A DNA stretch of 64,000 nt from CAZDUS01 sp964508705 (GCA_964508705.1 CAZDUS010000001.1:208619-272618); one strand, 5' to 3'; shown: positions 18,256 to 27,465, counted from the stretch's first letter. Made by a program: numbers and translations. The notes: generated by a model not told the origin, from the letters alone.

Positions 18256-19341
18256 TTATTTTATTTGGGTGGCGGAGCGGAGCATGCGCTCGGTGGTGGG
18301 CCAATCGACGCAGGCGTCGGTGACGGAGACTCCGTAGTGCAGTCGGGAGAGGTCGGAGGTAAAGGGCTGGCTGCCAGCTTCGAGATTACTTTCCACGAGC
18401 ATGCCGATGATGGATTTTGAGCCTTTCCGGCGTTGCTGAAGGACTTCGTTCCAAACGGTTTCCTCCATCTCATGACGCTTGCCAGCGTTGCCATGACTGC
18501 AATCCACCATGATGGCGGGAGTCAGTCCGGTTTCGGTCATTTTTTCGGTAGCCGCGGCGATGCTAGCTGGGTCGTAGTTGGGGCCCCCGCGCGAGCCACG
18601 CAGAATCAGATGGCCCAAGGGATTGCCAGCGGTGCGGACAGTGGCGATGCGGCCATCATTATCGATGCCGAGGAAGCTGTGCGAGGAGCGGGCGGCGACC
18701 ATGGCGTCGAGTGCGACTTGCACGTTGCCATCGGTGCGGTTCTTGAAGCCGACGGGCATGGAGAGGCCGCTGGCCATTTGCCGGTGGGTTTGGGACTCGG
18801 TGGTGCGAGCGCCAATGGCGACCCAGGAGATGAGGTCGGCAATGTATTGGGGGACGATGGGGTCGAGCATTTCTGTGCCGGTGGGAAGCCCCATGGCGTT
18901 GATTTCCATAAGGAGCTGGCGGGCGGCGGTCAAGCCGAACTCGATATCGGAGGAACCGTCCATATGCGGGTCGTAGATCATGCCTTTCCAGCCGGTGGTG
19001 GTTCGTGGCTTCTCGAAATAGGCGCGCATCAGGATCAGCAGGTCGTCCTTCAGTTCGCGGGCGAGCGAATGAAGGCGGATGGCGTAGTCGAGACAGGCGT
19101 TCGGATCGTGGATGGAGCAGGGGCCCACGACCACCAGCAGGCGCGGATCCTTGCCGGACAGGATCTTGCCAATGGCGTTGCGGGTTTTGACGACGGTTTT
19201 CAAGGCAGCAGGTGAAGCCGGGAGCGCCTTTGAGAGGGCGCGCGGCGTTACCAGTGGGTCAAGCGCTAGGACGTTGACGTTGTTGGTGCGCGGGAGCGGT
19301 TGCTTGGCGTTGACTCGGGTCTTATAAGAAGTTTTTTTCAT
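18256..19341 (-). CDS. aroG: 3-deoxy-7-phosphoheptulonate (DAHP) synthase, class I alpha
   Basis: This enzyme condenses PEP and erythrose-4-phosphate in the first step of the shikimate pathway. The 361 residues match the E. coli AroF/G/H type: VVGPCSIHDP (about 90-99), MRAYFEKPRTTTGWKG (PEP site, about 130-145), IGARTTESQTHRQMASGL, FKNRTDGN, and VDCSHGNAGK, and an N-terminal extension of the kind that carries allosteric regulation by aromatic amino acids. Its ATG lies 2 bases after the stop of the zinc-ribbon gene, with no clear ribosome binding site, so translation probably depends on the upstream gene. The gene symbol marks the family; which isozyme it is cannot be told. Confidence 0.95.
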   Translation of the reverse strand: MKKTSYKTRVNAKQPLPRTNNVNVLALDPLVTPRALSKALPASPAALKTVVKTRNAIGKILSGKDPRLLVVVGPCSIHDPNACLDYAIRLHSLARELKDDLLILMRAYFEKPRTTTGWKGMIYDPHMDGSSDIEFGLTAARQLLMEINAMGLPTGTEMLDPIVPQYIADLISWVAIGARTTESQTHRQMASGLSMPVGFKNRTDGNVQVALDAMVAARSSHSFLGIDNDGRIATVRTAGNPLGHLILRGSRGGPNYDPASIAAATEKMTETGLTPAIMVDCSHGNAGKRHEMEETVWNEVLQQRRKGSKSIIGMLVESNLEAGSQPFTSDLSRLHYGVSVTDACVDWPTTERMLRSATQIK

Positions 19342-19343
19342 GG

Positions 19344-19853
19344 TTACATTTCGTAAAGGGTTTTATCCCGGCGCGGTGCCGGACGGGGTTGACCTTTTTT
19401 TGAGGTTTTCTTTTCCTTTTCGGGAATGATGAAAGGATCTTCCTTTTCCAGACGGCCACCGAGCTCGGCTTCGATCTGGTCCGGTTCCTCGCCAGCTTCG
19501 AGTCGGTTCAGGGCTTCCTGCATACCTGCGCCGAGTTCCATGCCGGTCATTTTTGAAAATTTACGCATCAATTCGGCGGCCTGGCGGGGGTCCTCCTCGC
19601 TCATGCCTTCGGCTTCCCGGGCGAGGGCGTCCATGGCGCGTTCCATTTTTGACTCGTCGAGCGGGAGATCGGGTTCCGAGGTGGAGGAGGGCTCTTCCTT
19701 GGCGCGTCCGGTGTGGGCGAACAGGGAGAGTTGCTTTTCCAGCTTTACGCGTTTGCAAAGGGGACACATTGGTTTCTTGTCCGGCTGAAGCGTGCGCGAG
19801 AGGAAGTTGTAAATCGTATTACACTTGCGGCAGTAGAATTCGTAGATAGGCAT
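19344..19853 (-). CDS. FmdB-family zinc ribbon protein
   Basis: The protein has 169 residues. The first 35 form the FmdB-type zinc ribbon, with two CxxC knuckles at C8-C11 (YCRKC) and C30-C33 (CPLC). The rest is a long acidic, Glu/Met-rich helical region ending in a basic tail (EKKTSKKGQPRPAPRRDK). Members are thought to be regulatory or structural; no enzyme activity is known to me. It is translationally coupled to DAHP synthase, 2 bases downstream, which is the only clue to its job. Confidence 0.85.
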   Translation of the reverse strand: MPIYEFYCRKCNTIYNFLSRTLQPDKKPMCPLCKRVKLEKQLSLFAHTGRAKEEPSSTSEPDLPLDESKMERAMDALAREAEGMSEEDPRQAAELMRKFSKMTGMELGAGMQEALNRLEAGEEPDQIEAELGGRLEKEDPFIIPEKEKKTSKKGQPRPAPRRDKTLYEM

Positions 19854-20053
19854 AAGCGTAGTCCTGAATAAAGCGAGTGGGATGATAGCACTGTGGGATG
19901 GCGCGGGTGAAGACAGAATTCAGATTACGATTAAGATTACGACAAGCCCTTACGAAGGGGTTGACTGGGTTGGGGGTGGGGCCTAATCTTGGAGCCGATG
20001 ACGATCAAAGAAGATTCAATTTGGAATGAGCCTTGCGGAATGGGAGATGAGCC

Positions 20054-21166
20054 GTGCTTAAGATGACGAACAGGATTGAAGCGGTGGCGGCTGTTGTGGC
20101 TGTTGCGCTGGTTGCGATCGGATGTCTGGCCGTGTTGCGGCCGTTTGTTTCGGCGATCCTATGGGCGACCGTGCTGACGTTCACGACATGGCCGGTGATG
20201 TTGCAAATTGAGCGTTGGATGGGTGGCCGGCGCACCTATGCGGCTTTGGTCATGACCACTTGCATAGCGGTCGTGATGGTGTTGCCGCTGGCTATCGCAG
20301 GTTTCACGCTGGCCGAGAATGTGACGCGAATTGAGGAGTTGTTCAAATTCCTGCAGGGTGGAGTTCCGGCTGATCCTCCGGCGTGGGTGAGTGGGTTACC
20401 CTTGGTGGGTGCCGCTGTTGAGCGGGTGTGGCCGCAATTCGCACAGAACGCAGGGTGGGTGTCGGACGCGATGAAGGCGGCGGGCGTGGGGATTGGAAAG
20501 TGGTTGTTGTCGCACAGTCTTGATTTCGGGAAAGGCATTCTACAGCTCACGTTAAGTGTCATCATCGTTTTTGTGTTCTACCGGGATGGGGAGCGGGTGG
20601 CGGACCGGATATCCACGGGGGCCCGCCGGATCGCTGGCGATGTTTCGCAGAGATTACTGGTGGTGGCGGGGAATACGGTGCGAAGCGTGGTTTATGGAAT
20701 CATCGGCACGGCGTTGGCGCAGGCGATCATGGCGGTGATTGGGTTCTGGGTTGCCGGGGTTCCATGGCCGATTGTCTGGGGGCTGGTGACGTTTCTGATG
20801 GCGTTGATTCCTGGTGGGCCCCCGTTTGTGTGGGTGCCGGCTGTGTTGTGGCTCTTTGGCGCCGGGCAGATGGGGTGGGGTTTATTCCTAACGGTGTGGG
20901 GCGTGGTTTGCATCAGTGGCATTGATAACATTGTTCGCCCGTATCTGATTAGCCGCGGCGCGAATTTGCCGTTCATCATTGTGCTGTTGGGTGTGATTGG
21001 TGGTGTGATGACGTTTGGGTTTATCGGACTATTCCTGGGGCCTGTTCTTCTGGCGGTGGGGTATTCGCTGGCGCGGGAGTTCACGGCGATCAGCAAATTC
21101 AAGCGCGAAGCGGAGGGGGAGGGGGAAGGGCAGCATCCAGAAGTCAGTAGTCAGGAGTCAGAATAG
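20054..21166 (+). CDS. AI-2E family transporter (DUF20 permease)
   Basis: A 370-residue integral membrane protein with about eight membrane segments in the order usual for the family: a pair at the N-terminus (TNRIEAVAAVVAVALVAIG, VSAILWATVLTFTTWP), a soluble middle part, then the segments around LALIPGGPPFVWVPAVLWL and the closing GVMTFGFIGLFLGPVLLAVGY. Members export small molecules; some act as Na/H antiporters and the autoinducer-2 role holds only for a few. I accept GTG at 20054, with GGAGATGA just upstream. The final residues (PEVSSQESE) are encoded by a short dispersed repeat, not by family sequence. Confidence 0.9.
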   Translation: MLKMTNRIEAVAAVVAVALVAIGCLAVLRPFVSAILWATVLTFTTWPVMLQIERWMGGRRTYAALVMTTCIAVVMVLPLAIAGFTLAENVTRIEELFKFLQGGVPADPPAWVSGLPLVGAAVERVWPQFAQNAGWVSDAMKAAGVGIGKWLLSHSLDFGKGILQLTLSVIIVFVFYRDGERVADRISTGARRIAGDVSQRLLVVAGNTVRSVVYGIIGTALAQAIMAVIGFWVAGVPWPIVWGLVTFLMALIPGGPPFVWVPAVLWLFGAGQMGWGLFLTVWGVVCISGIDNIVRPYLISRGANLPFIIVLLGVIGGVMTFGFIGLFLGPVLLAVGYSLAREFTAISKFKREAEGEGEGQHPEVSSQESE

Positions 21167-21197
21167 GATAGAGATGCTTCGACAAGCTCAGCATGAC
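21138..21197 (+). repeat. Dispersed repeat units: AAGTCAGTAGTCAGGAGTCA then ATGCTTCGACAAGCTCAGCA
   Basis: Two short elements lie back to back at the end of the transporter gene. The first (21141-21160) recurs in related form at 50264-50290. The second (21174-21197) is a short A/C-rich motif that resembles a repeat common in other bacterial genomes; I see one copy in this window. The first element supplies the last codons of the transporter. Confidence 0.6.
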
Positions 21198-21337
21198 AAT
21201 GCCAAATAAGTGTCAAACGGAAATCAGGACGTGACAGAGGGGAACGAGGGAAAGCAGAGGCGGTGAGAGAGGGTTCAGGTGGGGACGGCTGTGAAGTGAA
21301 CCGCTTTCAGCAACGAATATAAATTGCACCCGGATGA

Positions 21338-22438
21338 TTATTTTCTCGCGGTGCGCTCATTAACCCAGCGATGAATTTCCGCGCGGGTTTTCCCCCAGGC
21401 GGTTTCATTGAGCCGCTCTGCAAGGAACCGGTCATAGATTTCCAGGAATGAATTGTTGAAGGTGTTGATGGACGTCATGCGTTCCTGGAAGCGGCTGATA
21501 GGATCGAGCTTTTCGCCTTCGGGGAGTTTCAATCCGCGGAAGGAGAATTGATCGGCGTCGATGGACACTTGCCAGGTTTCCTGTCCTCTGGCGAGCAGGA
21601 GACGGGCGCGGCGGAGTTTCTTGCCGCTGAGCAGGGCGATCTTGGCTTCGACGCTCAATTCCGGGGTCCCGCGCCGCAAGACGGTCTCGTGGGCGCCTTG
21701 TCCTTCGAGGACGAAGGTGAGGGGCCCCTCGAGCATGAGGGCGTAGGTGTTGTTGTCCTTCAAGGTTATGATGCCGCCGCGGCATTCGGAGTAGAACCAG
21801 AGCCAGGTCAGGAAATCCTGGCCGGGGTTGTTCTCGACGGTGTCGTCCTCGCAGTCGGGCGAGAAGCTCGAGGGAGGCAGGTCGCGGATATCGCGACGGA
21901 GGCGATGGGCTGCGGCGTGAACGGGTGAGGCGGGGATGAGGCCGAAGCCCATGGTTTCGCGGAAGTTGGCTTCCAGCGCGTCGATTTGTTTATCCGAAGT
22001 TGCTTCGGCATAAAGGAAATCTGTTCCCGGTTGATGGACGAGGGCCATGCCTCTTAATTGAGGCGGCATGGTGGGCAGGAGTCGTTCGGTGATTTCCTTG
22101 CGGATTTCGATGCGGGTCCGGCGATCGATTTCGGCGCGGCCTTCGGCTTGAATTCGGACGAGTTCCTCCATGCGGCATTCGGCGCGCAGTAGGGATTCGG
22201 GGATTTTGCGTTCCGCCTGCATCAGGGTGAGGCGTAGATAGCCTGCGTGGAGGGCGCTGTCCTGTGTGATTTTGTTGTCGAGCAGATGGCGTCCGGTTAC
22301 CCAGCCACGGATGGGGGTGTTGCCGAGGGTCTTGATGGGCGGCGCGGCCCTGTTGGCGAACCGCTCGATGTAGTCCTTGGGGAAAGGTTGAGGGAGGTAG
22401 AACATCCGGAAGGTGACGCTGCCGCTTTCAAATGACAT
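21338..22438 (-). CDS. RdgC-like recombination-associated protein
   Basis: This 366-residue protein shows the layout of RdgC, a ring-forming DNA-binding protein that limits RecA. Similarity is visible in the block with RKIPESLLRAECRMEELV followed by RKEITERLLPTMPPQLRG, which parallels the ILPSPVIK...EVLHSLLPRAFS segment of E. coli RdgC, and in YAEATSDKQIDALEANFRET. The N-terminus (GSVTFRMFYLPQPFPKDYIERF) also fits. I start it at MSFESGS (22438), preceded by GGAG. Overall divergence is high, so the family assignment is by pattern and the biological role is inferred. It lies 63 bases downstream of the gene at 22502-22996. Confidence 0.7.
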   Translation of the reverse strand: MSFESGSVTFRMFYLPQPFPKDYIERFANRAAPPIKTLGNTPIRGWVTGRHLLDNKITQDSALHAGYLRLTLMQAERKIPESLLRAECRMEELVRIQAEGRAEIDRRTRIEIRKEITERLLPTMPPQLRGMALVHQPGTDFLYAEATSDKQIDALEANFRETMGFGLIPASPVHAAAHRLRRDIRDLPPSSFSPDCEDDTVENNPGQDFLTWLWFYSECRGGIITLKDNNTYALMLEGPLTFVLEGQGAHETVLRRGTPELSVEAKIALLSGKKLRRARLLLARGQETWQVSIDADQFSFRGLKLPEGEKLDPISRFQERMTSINTFNNSFLEIYDRFLAERLNETAWGKTRAEIHRWVNERTARK

Positions 22439-22501
22439 AACGAATCTCCGTTTGGAATGGTGTTTGGGACAAAGGGCGCGGAGGTAGAACAAGACAAGTT
22501 G

Positions 22502-22996
22502 TTAACCGTACCCCATTTTCTGCAGTTGGCTTTGGATGGCCCGTTGGAAGGCTTGAATGTCGTCCGGTGTTGGCCGGTATTCCTTGTTGGAGGGCATCAG
22601 GGCGAGGCGGCCCGTCTGGTCGATGGACCAAGCGGCTTTGACGCCATCGGAGAAGACGACGGACCCGCTGATCATGGAGCCGGGGCGAACGAGGCGGTCT
22701 ATTTCGACGCTGACGTTGCCTCCGCCCATGGGGGGTGGTTCCGGTTCGAAATCGGAAAGTTCGTGGATGTCGGCCTGACCCTGGGGAGGGAGAGGCGGCG
22801 GGGTGGGTGCTGCGGGTTTGAGGGCTTCCTTGGGCTGAACCAGGTCGAGGCCGAGGTCAATGAGCAGGAAGCGAACGTCGATATAAGTGAGTTTTAACGA
22901 GAAATCAGAGGCAAGACGCTTCTGGACATCGGAGAGGCTTGCACCTGATTTCACCCATTGGGAAACGGCATTTTTTTGTTCGTCGGTCAGTTGCAT
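22502..22996 (-). CDS. Hypothetical protein paired with the RdgC-like gene
   Basis: I start it at MQLTDEQKNAVSQWVKSG (22996); 164 residues. The N-terminal 50 residues look like a small helical domain with an HTH-like feel (GASLSDVQKRLASDFSLKLTYIDVRFLLIDLGLDL). A proline-rich linker follows (TPPPLPPQG, then PEPPPMGGG), and the C-terminal part (NVSVEIDRLVRPGSMISG to the end) looks like a small beta domain with the motif SGSVVFSDGVKAAWSIDQTGRL. No family recognised. Orientation and closeness suggest co-transcription with the RdgC-like gene. Confidence 0.7.
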   Translation of the reverse strand: MQLTDEQKNAVSQWVKSGASLSDVQKRLASDFSLKLTYIDVRFLLIDLGLDLVQPKEALKPAAPTPPPLPPQGQADIHELSDFEPEPPPMGGGNVSVEIDRLVRPGSMISGSVVFSDGVKAAWSIDQTGRLALMPSNKEYRPTPDDIQAFQRAIQSQLQKMGYG

Positions 22997-23186
22997 GAGT
23001 ACTGTGGAGATTGGTTTGAATTTTGAAAACGCAAGTATTTCAGAATCAACTTGGAGTGTCAATATGGCGTGGTACGATGAGGGTATCCGCAATGTGATTA
23101 AGATGGATCCTAAGCGTAATCCTTTCTGGGGTCGTAGATTATGATTAAGATTACTATGAAGATCTTTATTGGGATGGCGATGAATT

Positions 23187-23606
23187 ATGGATAAGGGATG
23201 GGAACATACAGAGCATCAGGCGGATATCGGTGTGCGCGGCTGGGGTGGTACACTGGAGGAGGCGTTTGAGCAGACGGCGCTGGCGATGTTGGCTGTAATT
23301 GTGGAGCCCGGCCGGGTCCAGACCGTAAATGAAGTTGAGGTGGATTGTTCGGCGCCGGATGTGGAGATGCTGTTGACCGATTGGCTTGGAGCCTTGTTGC
23401 GTGAGATGTCGGCGCGGAGAATGTTGTTCTCGAAGTTCAAGGTGGAGATTCAGGGAACGACGTTAAAGGGGAAAGCGTGGGGCGAGGTGATGGAGCAGGG
23501 AAGGCACCGTCCGGCTGTTGAAGTGAAAGGCGCGAGTTATTTCGGGTTAAAGGTTGCGCAAGGGGCTGATGGGCGCTGGGTGGCCGAGTGCATAGTGGAT
23601 GTGTAG
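23187..23606 (+). CDS. Archease, activator of the RNA ligase RtcB
   Basis: This 139-residue protein matches archease: the opening WEHTEHQADIGVRGWGGTLEEAFEQTA carries the family's H-x-A-D-x-G/x-V metal-site motif, and SYFGLKV followed by AECIVDV closes it as usual. Archease speeds guanylylation of RtcB and lets it turn over. The rtcB gene follows 92 bases downstream on the same strand. Together they repair or splice RNA with 2',3'-cyclic phosphate ends. Confidence 0.93.
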   Translation: MDKGWEHTEHQADIGVRGWGGTLEEAFEQTALAMLAVIVEPGRVQTVNEVEVDCSAPDVEMLLTDWLGALLREMSARRMLFSKFKVEIQGTTLKGKAWGEVMEQGRHRPAVEVKGASYFGLKVAQGADGRWVAECIVDV

Positions 23607-23698
23607 GGAGGAAGGGGAGAGTTCATGGTTCCACCTTCGCTCTTCGAGCTACGGCGGACAAGTCGGCGTTCAGGATGGGATGAGGAAAGGAGGATGAT

Positions 23699-25129
23699 AT
23701 GGATAAGCATCGGCTGATCAGGCGGTCGGAGTATGAATGGGAAATTCCCCAGGCTGGCCGGATGTTGGTGCCGGGCATCCTGTTTGCCTCGGAGCGTCTT
23801 ATTGAAGAGATGGACGAGAAGGTTCGCGAGCAGGTCTCGAACGTGGCGTCGTTACCGGGGATTGTCAATGCAGCGTATGCGATGCCGGACGCGCATTGGG
23901 GTTATGGTTTTCCGATTGGCGGGGTGGCGGCATTTGATCCCGAGCAGGGTGGTATCATTTCGGCGGGCGGCGTAGGTTTTGATATTTCATGCGGAGTACG
24001 AACCTTGCTGACGCCGTTGACGGCGGCTGAGGTTGATAAGCGGAGGAAACCCCTGGCACAGGCGTTGTTCAGGCGTATTCCTGCCGGAGTGGGGAGTACG
24101 AGCAGACTGAAGCTGGACGAAAAGGAAATGAACGCCATGTTGTCGGGAGGAGCAAGGTGGGCTGTGGAGCGGGGGTATGGGCAGGCGGCTGATTTGAACC
24201 GGGTAGAGAATGACGGCTCCTATTCCGGAGCTGATTCGGGCGAAGTTTCCAAACATGCCAAACGGCGCCAGTATGAAGAAATGGGTACGCTTGGATCGGG
24301 GAACCATTACCTTGAGATTCAAGAGGTGACAGAAGTTTATGATGAAGCTTGCGCCGCAGGGTTCGGGCTTGAGCTGGGCAAGGTGGTGGTAAGTATTCAC
24401 TGTGGATCGCGGGGGCTTGGTCATCAGGTGGCCACGGAATATTCCAAGCGCATGATTGAGGCGGCGAGGGAGTACGGGCTTGAATTGGGGGATCGGGAGC
24501 TGGCTTCGGTGCCGGTGAAGTCGCCGGTGGGGAAAGCATATTTTGGCGCGATGCGGGCGGCGGCGAATTGCGCTTTGGCGAACCGGCAGATTCTATCGTC
24601 CTTTGTGCGCGAGGTGTTTCTGGAGGAGATGGGAGCGGGTGCGATGCCGTTGCTTTATGATGTGTCGCACAACGTATGCAGTCTGGAGGAGCATGAGGTG
24701 AGGGGGCGGCGGCAAAAGTTGTATGTGCACCGGAAAGGGGCGACCCGCGCGTTTGGTCCGGGGCATTCCGAGACGCCGCGTGAGTTAAGCCGATGGGGGC
24801 AACCGGTTCTGGTTGGAGGGACGATGGGGACGGCTTCATACATCATGACGGGCACGGAGAGGAGCGAGGGCCTGGCGTTCAGCTCGGCGTGTCATGGGGC
24901 GGGCCGCAATTTAAGTCGCAGTCAGGCGATGAAACAGTATAGGGGCGAGGATGTGGTGGAGCGATTGAAGCGGCGTAATATTACTATCAAGGCGCAATCG
25001 TTCCGGGGGGTGGCGGAAGAGGCTCCGGATGCGTACAAGAATGTGGACGAGGTGGTGGAGTCGACGCATGCGGCAGGGTTGGCGCGACGGGTGGCGCGGC
25101 TGGAGCCGATGATTTGCGTGAAGGGATAG
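23699..25129 (+). CDS. rtcB: RNA-splicing/repair ligase RtcB
   Basis: This 476-residue GTP- and Mn-dependent ligase joins 2',3'-cyclic phosphate and 5'-OH RNA ends. Key motifs: AYAMPDAHWGYGFPIGGVAAF (about 59-79), GVGFDISCGVRT with the metal-binding Cys (about 91-102), LGSGNHYLEIQEV, SIHCGSRGLGHQ, YDVSHN, and SSACHGAGRNLSR, where the His is the guanylylated residue. It ends with the usual VARLEPMICVKG. AGGAGG precedes the ATG. An archease gene directly upstream makes a complete ligation module; no release-factor or RtcR regulator gene is nearby. Confidence 0.97.
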   Translation: MDKHRLIRRSEYEWEIPQAGRMLVPGILFASERLIEEMDEKVREQVSNVASLPGIVNAAYAMPDAHWGYGFPIGGVAAFDPEQGGIISAGGVGFDISCGVRTLLTPLTAAEVDKRRKPLAQALFRRIPAGVGSTSRLKLDEKEMNAMLSGGARWAVERGYGQAADLNRVENDGSYSGADSGEVSKHAKRRQYEEMGTLGSGNHYLEIQEVTEVYDEACAAGFGLELGKVVVSIHCGSRGLGHQVATEYSKRMIEAAREYGLELGDRELASVPVKSPVGKAYFGAMRAAANCALANRQILSSFVREVFLEEMGAGAMPLLYDVSHNVCSLEEHEVRGRRQKLYVHRKGATRAFGPGHSETPRELSRWGQPVLVGGTMGTASYIMTGTERSEGLAFSSACHGAGRNLSRSQAMKQYRGEDVVERLKRRNITIKAQSFRGVAEEAPDAYKNVDEVVESTHAAGLARRVARLEPMICVKG

Positions 25130-25135
25130 GCGGTG

Positions 25136-26914
25136 TTAGTTGGTGACGGCAGGAGAGAAGGCGGCATCAAAGCGGATTTCCGAGGGCTTGGCGGGGAGGG
25201 TTGAATTATCCTGCATGGCTTGCTTGAGGTCGGCTTCGTTATCTTCATCGTGCCACCACAACCAGTAAGCGGCGCTTTCGTTGCCGTATTTTCCGAGAAC
25301 GGTGGGAGGCGCGCCGAACTTGTTCCAATACAGCAGTCGGGCGTAATTCAAGTTCCAGAGCAGGATGTAAGGATGTTCGGCATAGACGAGCCGATCGATG
25401 TCGCGGCAGATGGCGTTGCGGGCGGTGACGTCAAAAATGGATTTCTGTTTTTCGATCAATTCATCGACGGCGCTGTTTTTGAACCCAGTGATGTTAATGC
25501 CGCCTTTGCGATCCGCCTCCGCGGAGGACCACATACCTTCCGGATCCTTGAACAATGAGGCGCCCCAGGCGGCCCAGGTCATGTCGTAATTGAATTCATC
25601 CATGTCGCGGGTCCAGGAAGCCCAATCCTTTTGCTCGATGAGCATCTCGATGCCTGCGGAGCGCAAATCCTCAGCAAATATCGAGAGGAATTTTTCCGAG
25701 GAGGCGTCCCGGTTGAGAAAGCGGAATGAGAACGGCTTGCCGTCCTTTTCAAGGAGTCCGGTTTTGGGATTGGCTTTCCATCCAGCTTCGGTCAGGAGGG
25801 CGCGCGCCTTGTCCTTGTCGAACGGCATGGGAGGATTCGGGCAGGGGTGGGAGGCGTCGTAGAGGTCTTCGAAGTAGGAGCGATGAAGGAAATATTGATC
25901 GTACATCAAAGTGGTATTCATGCGCTCGCGGTTCAGCAGAAGGCAGAGCGCTTTGCGGACGCGCACGTCATCAAATGGCGGGCGACGTCCATTCATGGCG
26001 AAGCCCTGGAAGCCGATGGGGTTCCGGTTGTAGATTTTCTGTTTGGCAATCCAGTGGCGGGTGAACTTTTCGCCGGAGGTTTCGTTCACCCAGAGGCGAG
26101 CCATATAGACGGCGAAAAGATCGATCTCGCCTTTCTTGAAAGCCTCGAAAGCGTTTTCCTGTTCCGCGAAGAAGCGGAATTTCAGGCGGTTGAAATTGGC
26201 CATGCCCAGGGAGCCGGGGGCGGCGCGGTTCCACCAGTTGGTTCGCCGCTCGAGTGTGGCGTATAGGCCCTCCTTGACCTCGCCGAGGCGATAGGGGCCG
26301 GAGACGATGGGCAACTCGAAGTTAATCTTGTTGAAGTCCTTGTCCTTATAGGCGTGACGAGGGAGGATCTGAAAGCCGCCGATGGCGCTCAGGTTTCGCC
26401 AGTGGACCGCCTTGGCCTTGAAGCGGATGATATGGTTGCTGACAACTTCCGGCGGGTGAAAGACCTCGAGCGCGACTTTGTGCGGGCCGGTCATGTTGTT
26501 GGGGTTCAAGATGGCGTTGAATGTCCATTCAACATCGGCGGCGGTGACAGGGGTGCCGTCGCTCCATTTGGCGGCGGGATTGAGATGGAAGGTGAAGACA
26601 GTCTTGTCGTGGGAGATGGACCAGCGCTCGGCGAGGGCGGGTTCGTATTCCAAGGTGGTGGGGCTCATGGAAAGAAGGGTCTCGTAGAGTGCGCCAAAAA
26701 GTTCCGCGGAGAAGGAATTGTTGTCCAAATAGTAATTGAAACTGCGCGGGTATTGACCTGCGAAGACGCAGAGTTGACCGCCTGCTGGCGAGTTGGTGTT
26801 TGCCATGGGGTTGGGCACGGCTTTCCAGTCGGGTTTCGGGAATAGTTCTTCGGTCGCTGTTGCGATGGAAACAATCATGGAGGCGGCAAGGATAGAGCAT
26901 GGGAGTGTTTTCAT
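25136..26914 (-). CDS. Peptide/nickel-type ABC transporter substrate-binding protein (SBP family 5)
   Basis: I start it at MKTLPCSILAASMIVSIATA (26914), a signal peptide; 592 residues. It has the family pattern of oligopeptide-binding proteins: YEPALAERWSISHDKTVFTFHL (about 80-101), LNPAAKWSDGTPVTAADVEW, GFAMNGRRPPFDDVRVRKALCLLLNRE (about 300-326), and the C-terminal lobe with FDVTARNAICRDIDRLVYAEHPYILLWN. The protein would sit in the periplasm and deliver peptides to an inner-membrane permease, but no permease or ATPase gene adjoins it here. Its stop lies 4 bases from the convergent rtcB stop. Confidence 0.9.
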   Translation of the reverse strand: MKTLPCSILAASMIVSIATATEELFPKPDWKAVPNPMANTNSPAGGQLCVFAGQYPRSFNYYLDNNSFSAELFGALYETLLSMSPTTLEYEPALAERWSISHDKTVFTFHLNPAAKWSDGTPVTAADVEWTFNAILNPNNMTGPHKVALEVFHPPEVVSNHIIRFKAKAVHWRNLSAIGGFQILPRHAYKDKDFNKINFELPIVSGPYRLGEVKEGLYATLERRTNWWNRAAPGSLGMANFNRLKFRFFAEQENAFEAFKKGEIDLFAVYMARLWVNETSGEKFTRHWIAKQKIYNRNPIGFQGFAMNGRRPPFDDVRVRKALCLLLNRERMNTTLMYDQYFLHRSYFEDLYDASHPCPNPPMPFDKDKARALLTEAGWKANPKTGLLEKDGKPFSFRFLNRDASSEKFLSIFAEDLRSAGIEMLIEQKDWASWTRDMDEFNYDMTWAAWGASLFKDPEGMWSSAEADRKGGINITGFKNSAVDELIEKQKSIFDVTARNAICRDIDRLVYAEHPYILLWNLNYARLLYWNKFGAPPTVLGKYGNESAAYWLWWHDEDNEADLKQAMQDNSTLPAKPSEIRFDAAFSPAVTN

Positions 26915-26950
26915 GATGGCGATGGTAGCCAAGGGATTGGGGCGAGGCAA

Positions 26951-27465
26951 GACTGTTGGAATGGCGGGGTGGGTATGGGTTGACCGTTTCTTTTTGAAAG
27001 AACAACTCAGGGAATCCCTTAGGAATAATCAGGTGTGGCCCGATTGTTGAAAGAACAGGAATAAGGTCTAATTCGAATCGTCGGCGGGTGAGTTGGCGGA
27101 CCTAGTACTGTCGCATCCCCCTGTGGCAGTAGCTCATAGCTGTTCCTCCGCAAGTTCGCTTAGAGCGTTATCCACCACCCGTCGACCCTTTTCTTTTTAT
27201 ACCCCGATCTAATGGTGGCCAGAGGTGCGTTTTGAGGCTATCAGGCGAAAAAAGGCATGGTTTTGGAGATGCGCCGTACGGACGGCATGTCAAGCCGGGC
27301 CTTGTGAAAGCGGCGTCAAGCCGCCGCACTCCAAAATGAACAGAATCAGGGATTCAGATGCGTCTGCCTTACCTTCGTGTTTTCGTAGTCTTGTCTTTGC
27401 TTCCTGCCCTGATTACACTTCCGGCGTTTTATATCACGCAATGAACTGCTGAATGATGGAAGGGC
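26951..27465. other. Intergenic region with micro-ORF and one dispersed hairpin repeat
   Basis: This 515-bp stretch upstream of the PTS enzyme I gene has no gene of normal size. On the minus strand, GGAGG (27145-27149) precedes an 11-codon frame MSYCHRGMRQY at 27137-27102, whose ATG overlaps the end of another short frame ending ALSELAEEQL. A short hairpin repeat lies at 27307-27335. I cannot show that either frame is expressed. Confidence 0.4.
27307..27335. repeat. Short hairpin repeat (AAAGCGGCGTCAAGCCGCCG, then CACTCCAAA)
   Basis: GCGGC and GCCGC pair around GTCAA. The composition and layout resemble extragenic repeats known in Verrucomicrobiota-type genomes (inference from general knowledge); only this copy lies in the window. 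Confidence 0.5.

Noticed and set aside
18433..19215. A 260-codon plus-strand frame opposite DAHP synthase
   Set aside because: It is the mirror of a strongly conserved gene, has Gly/His-rich low-information composition and no family resemblance.
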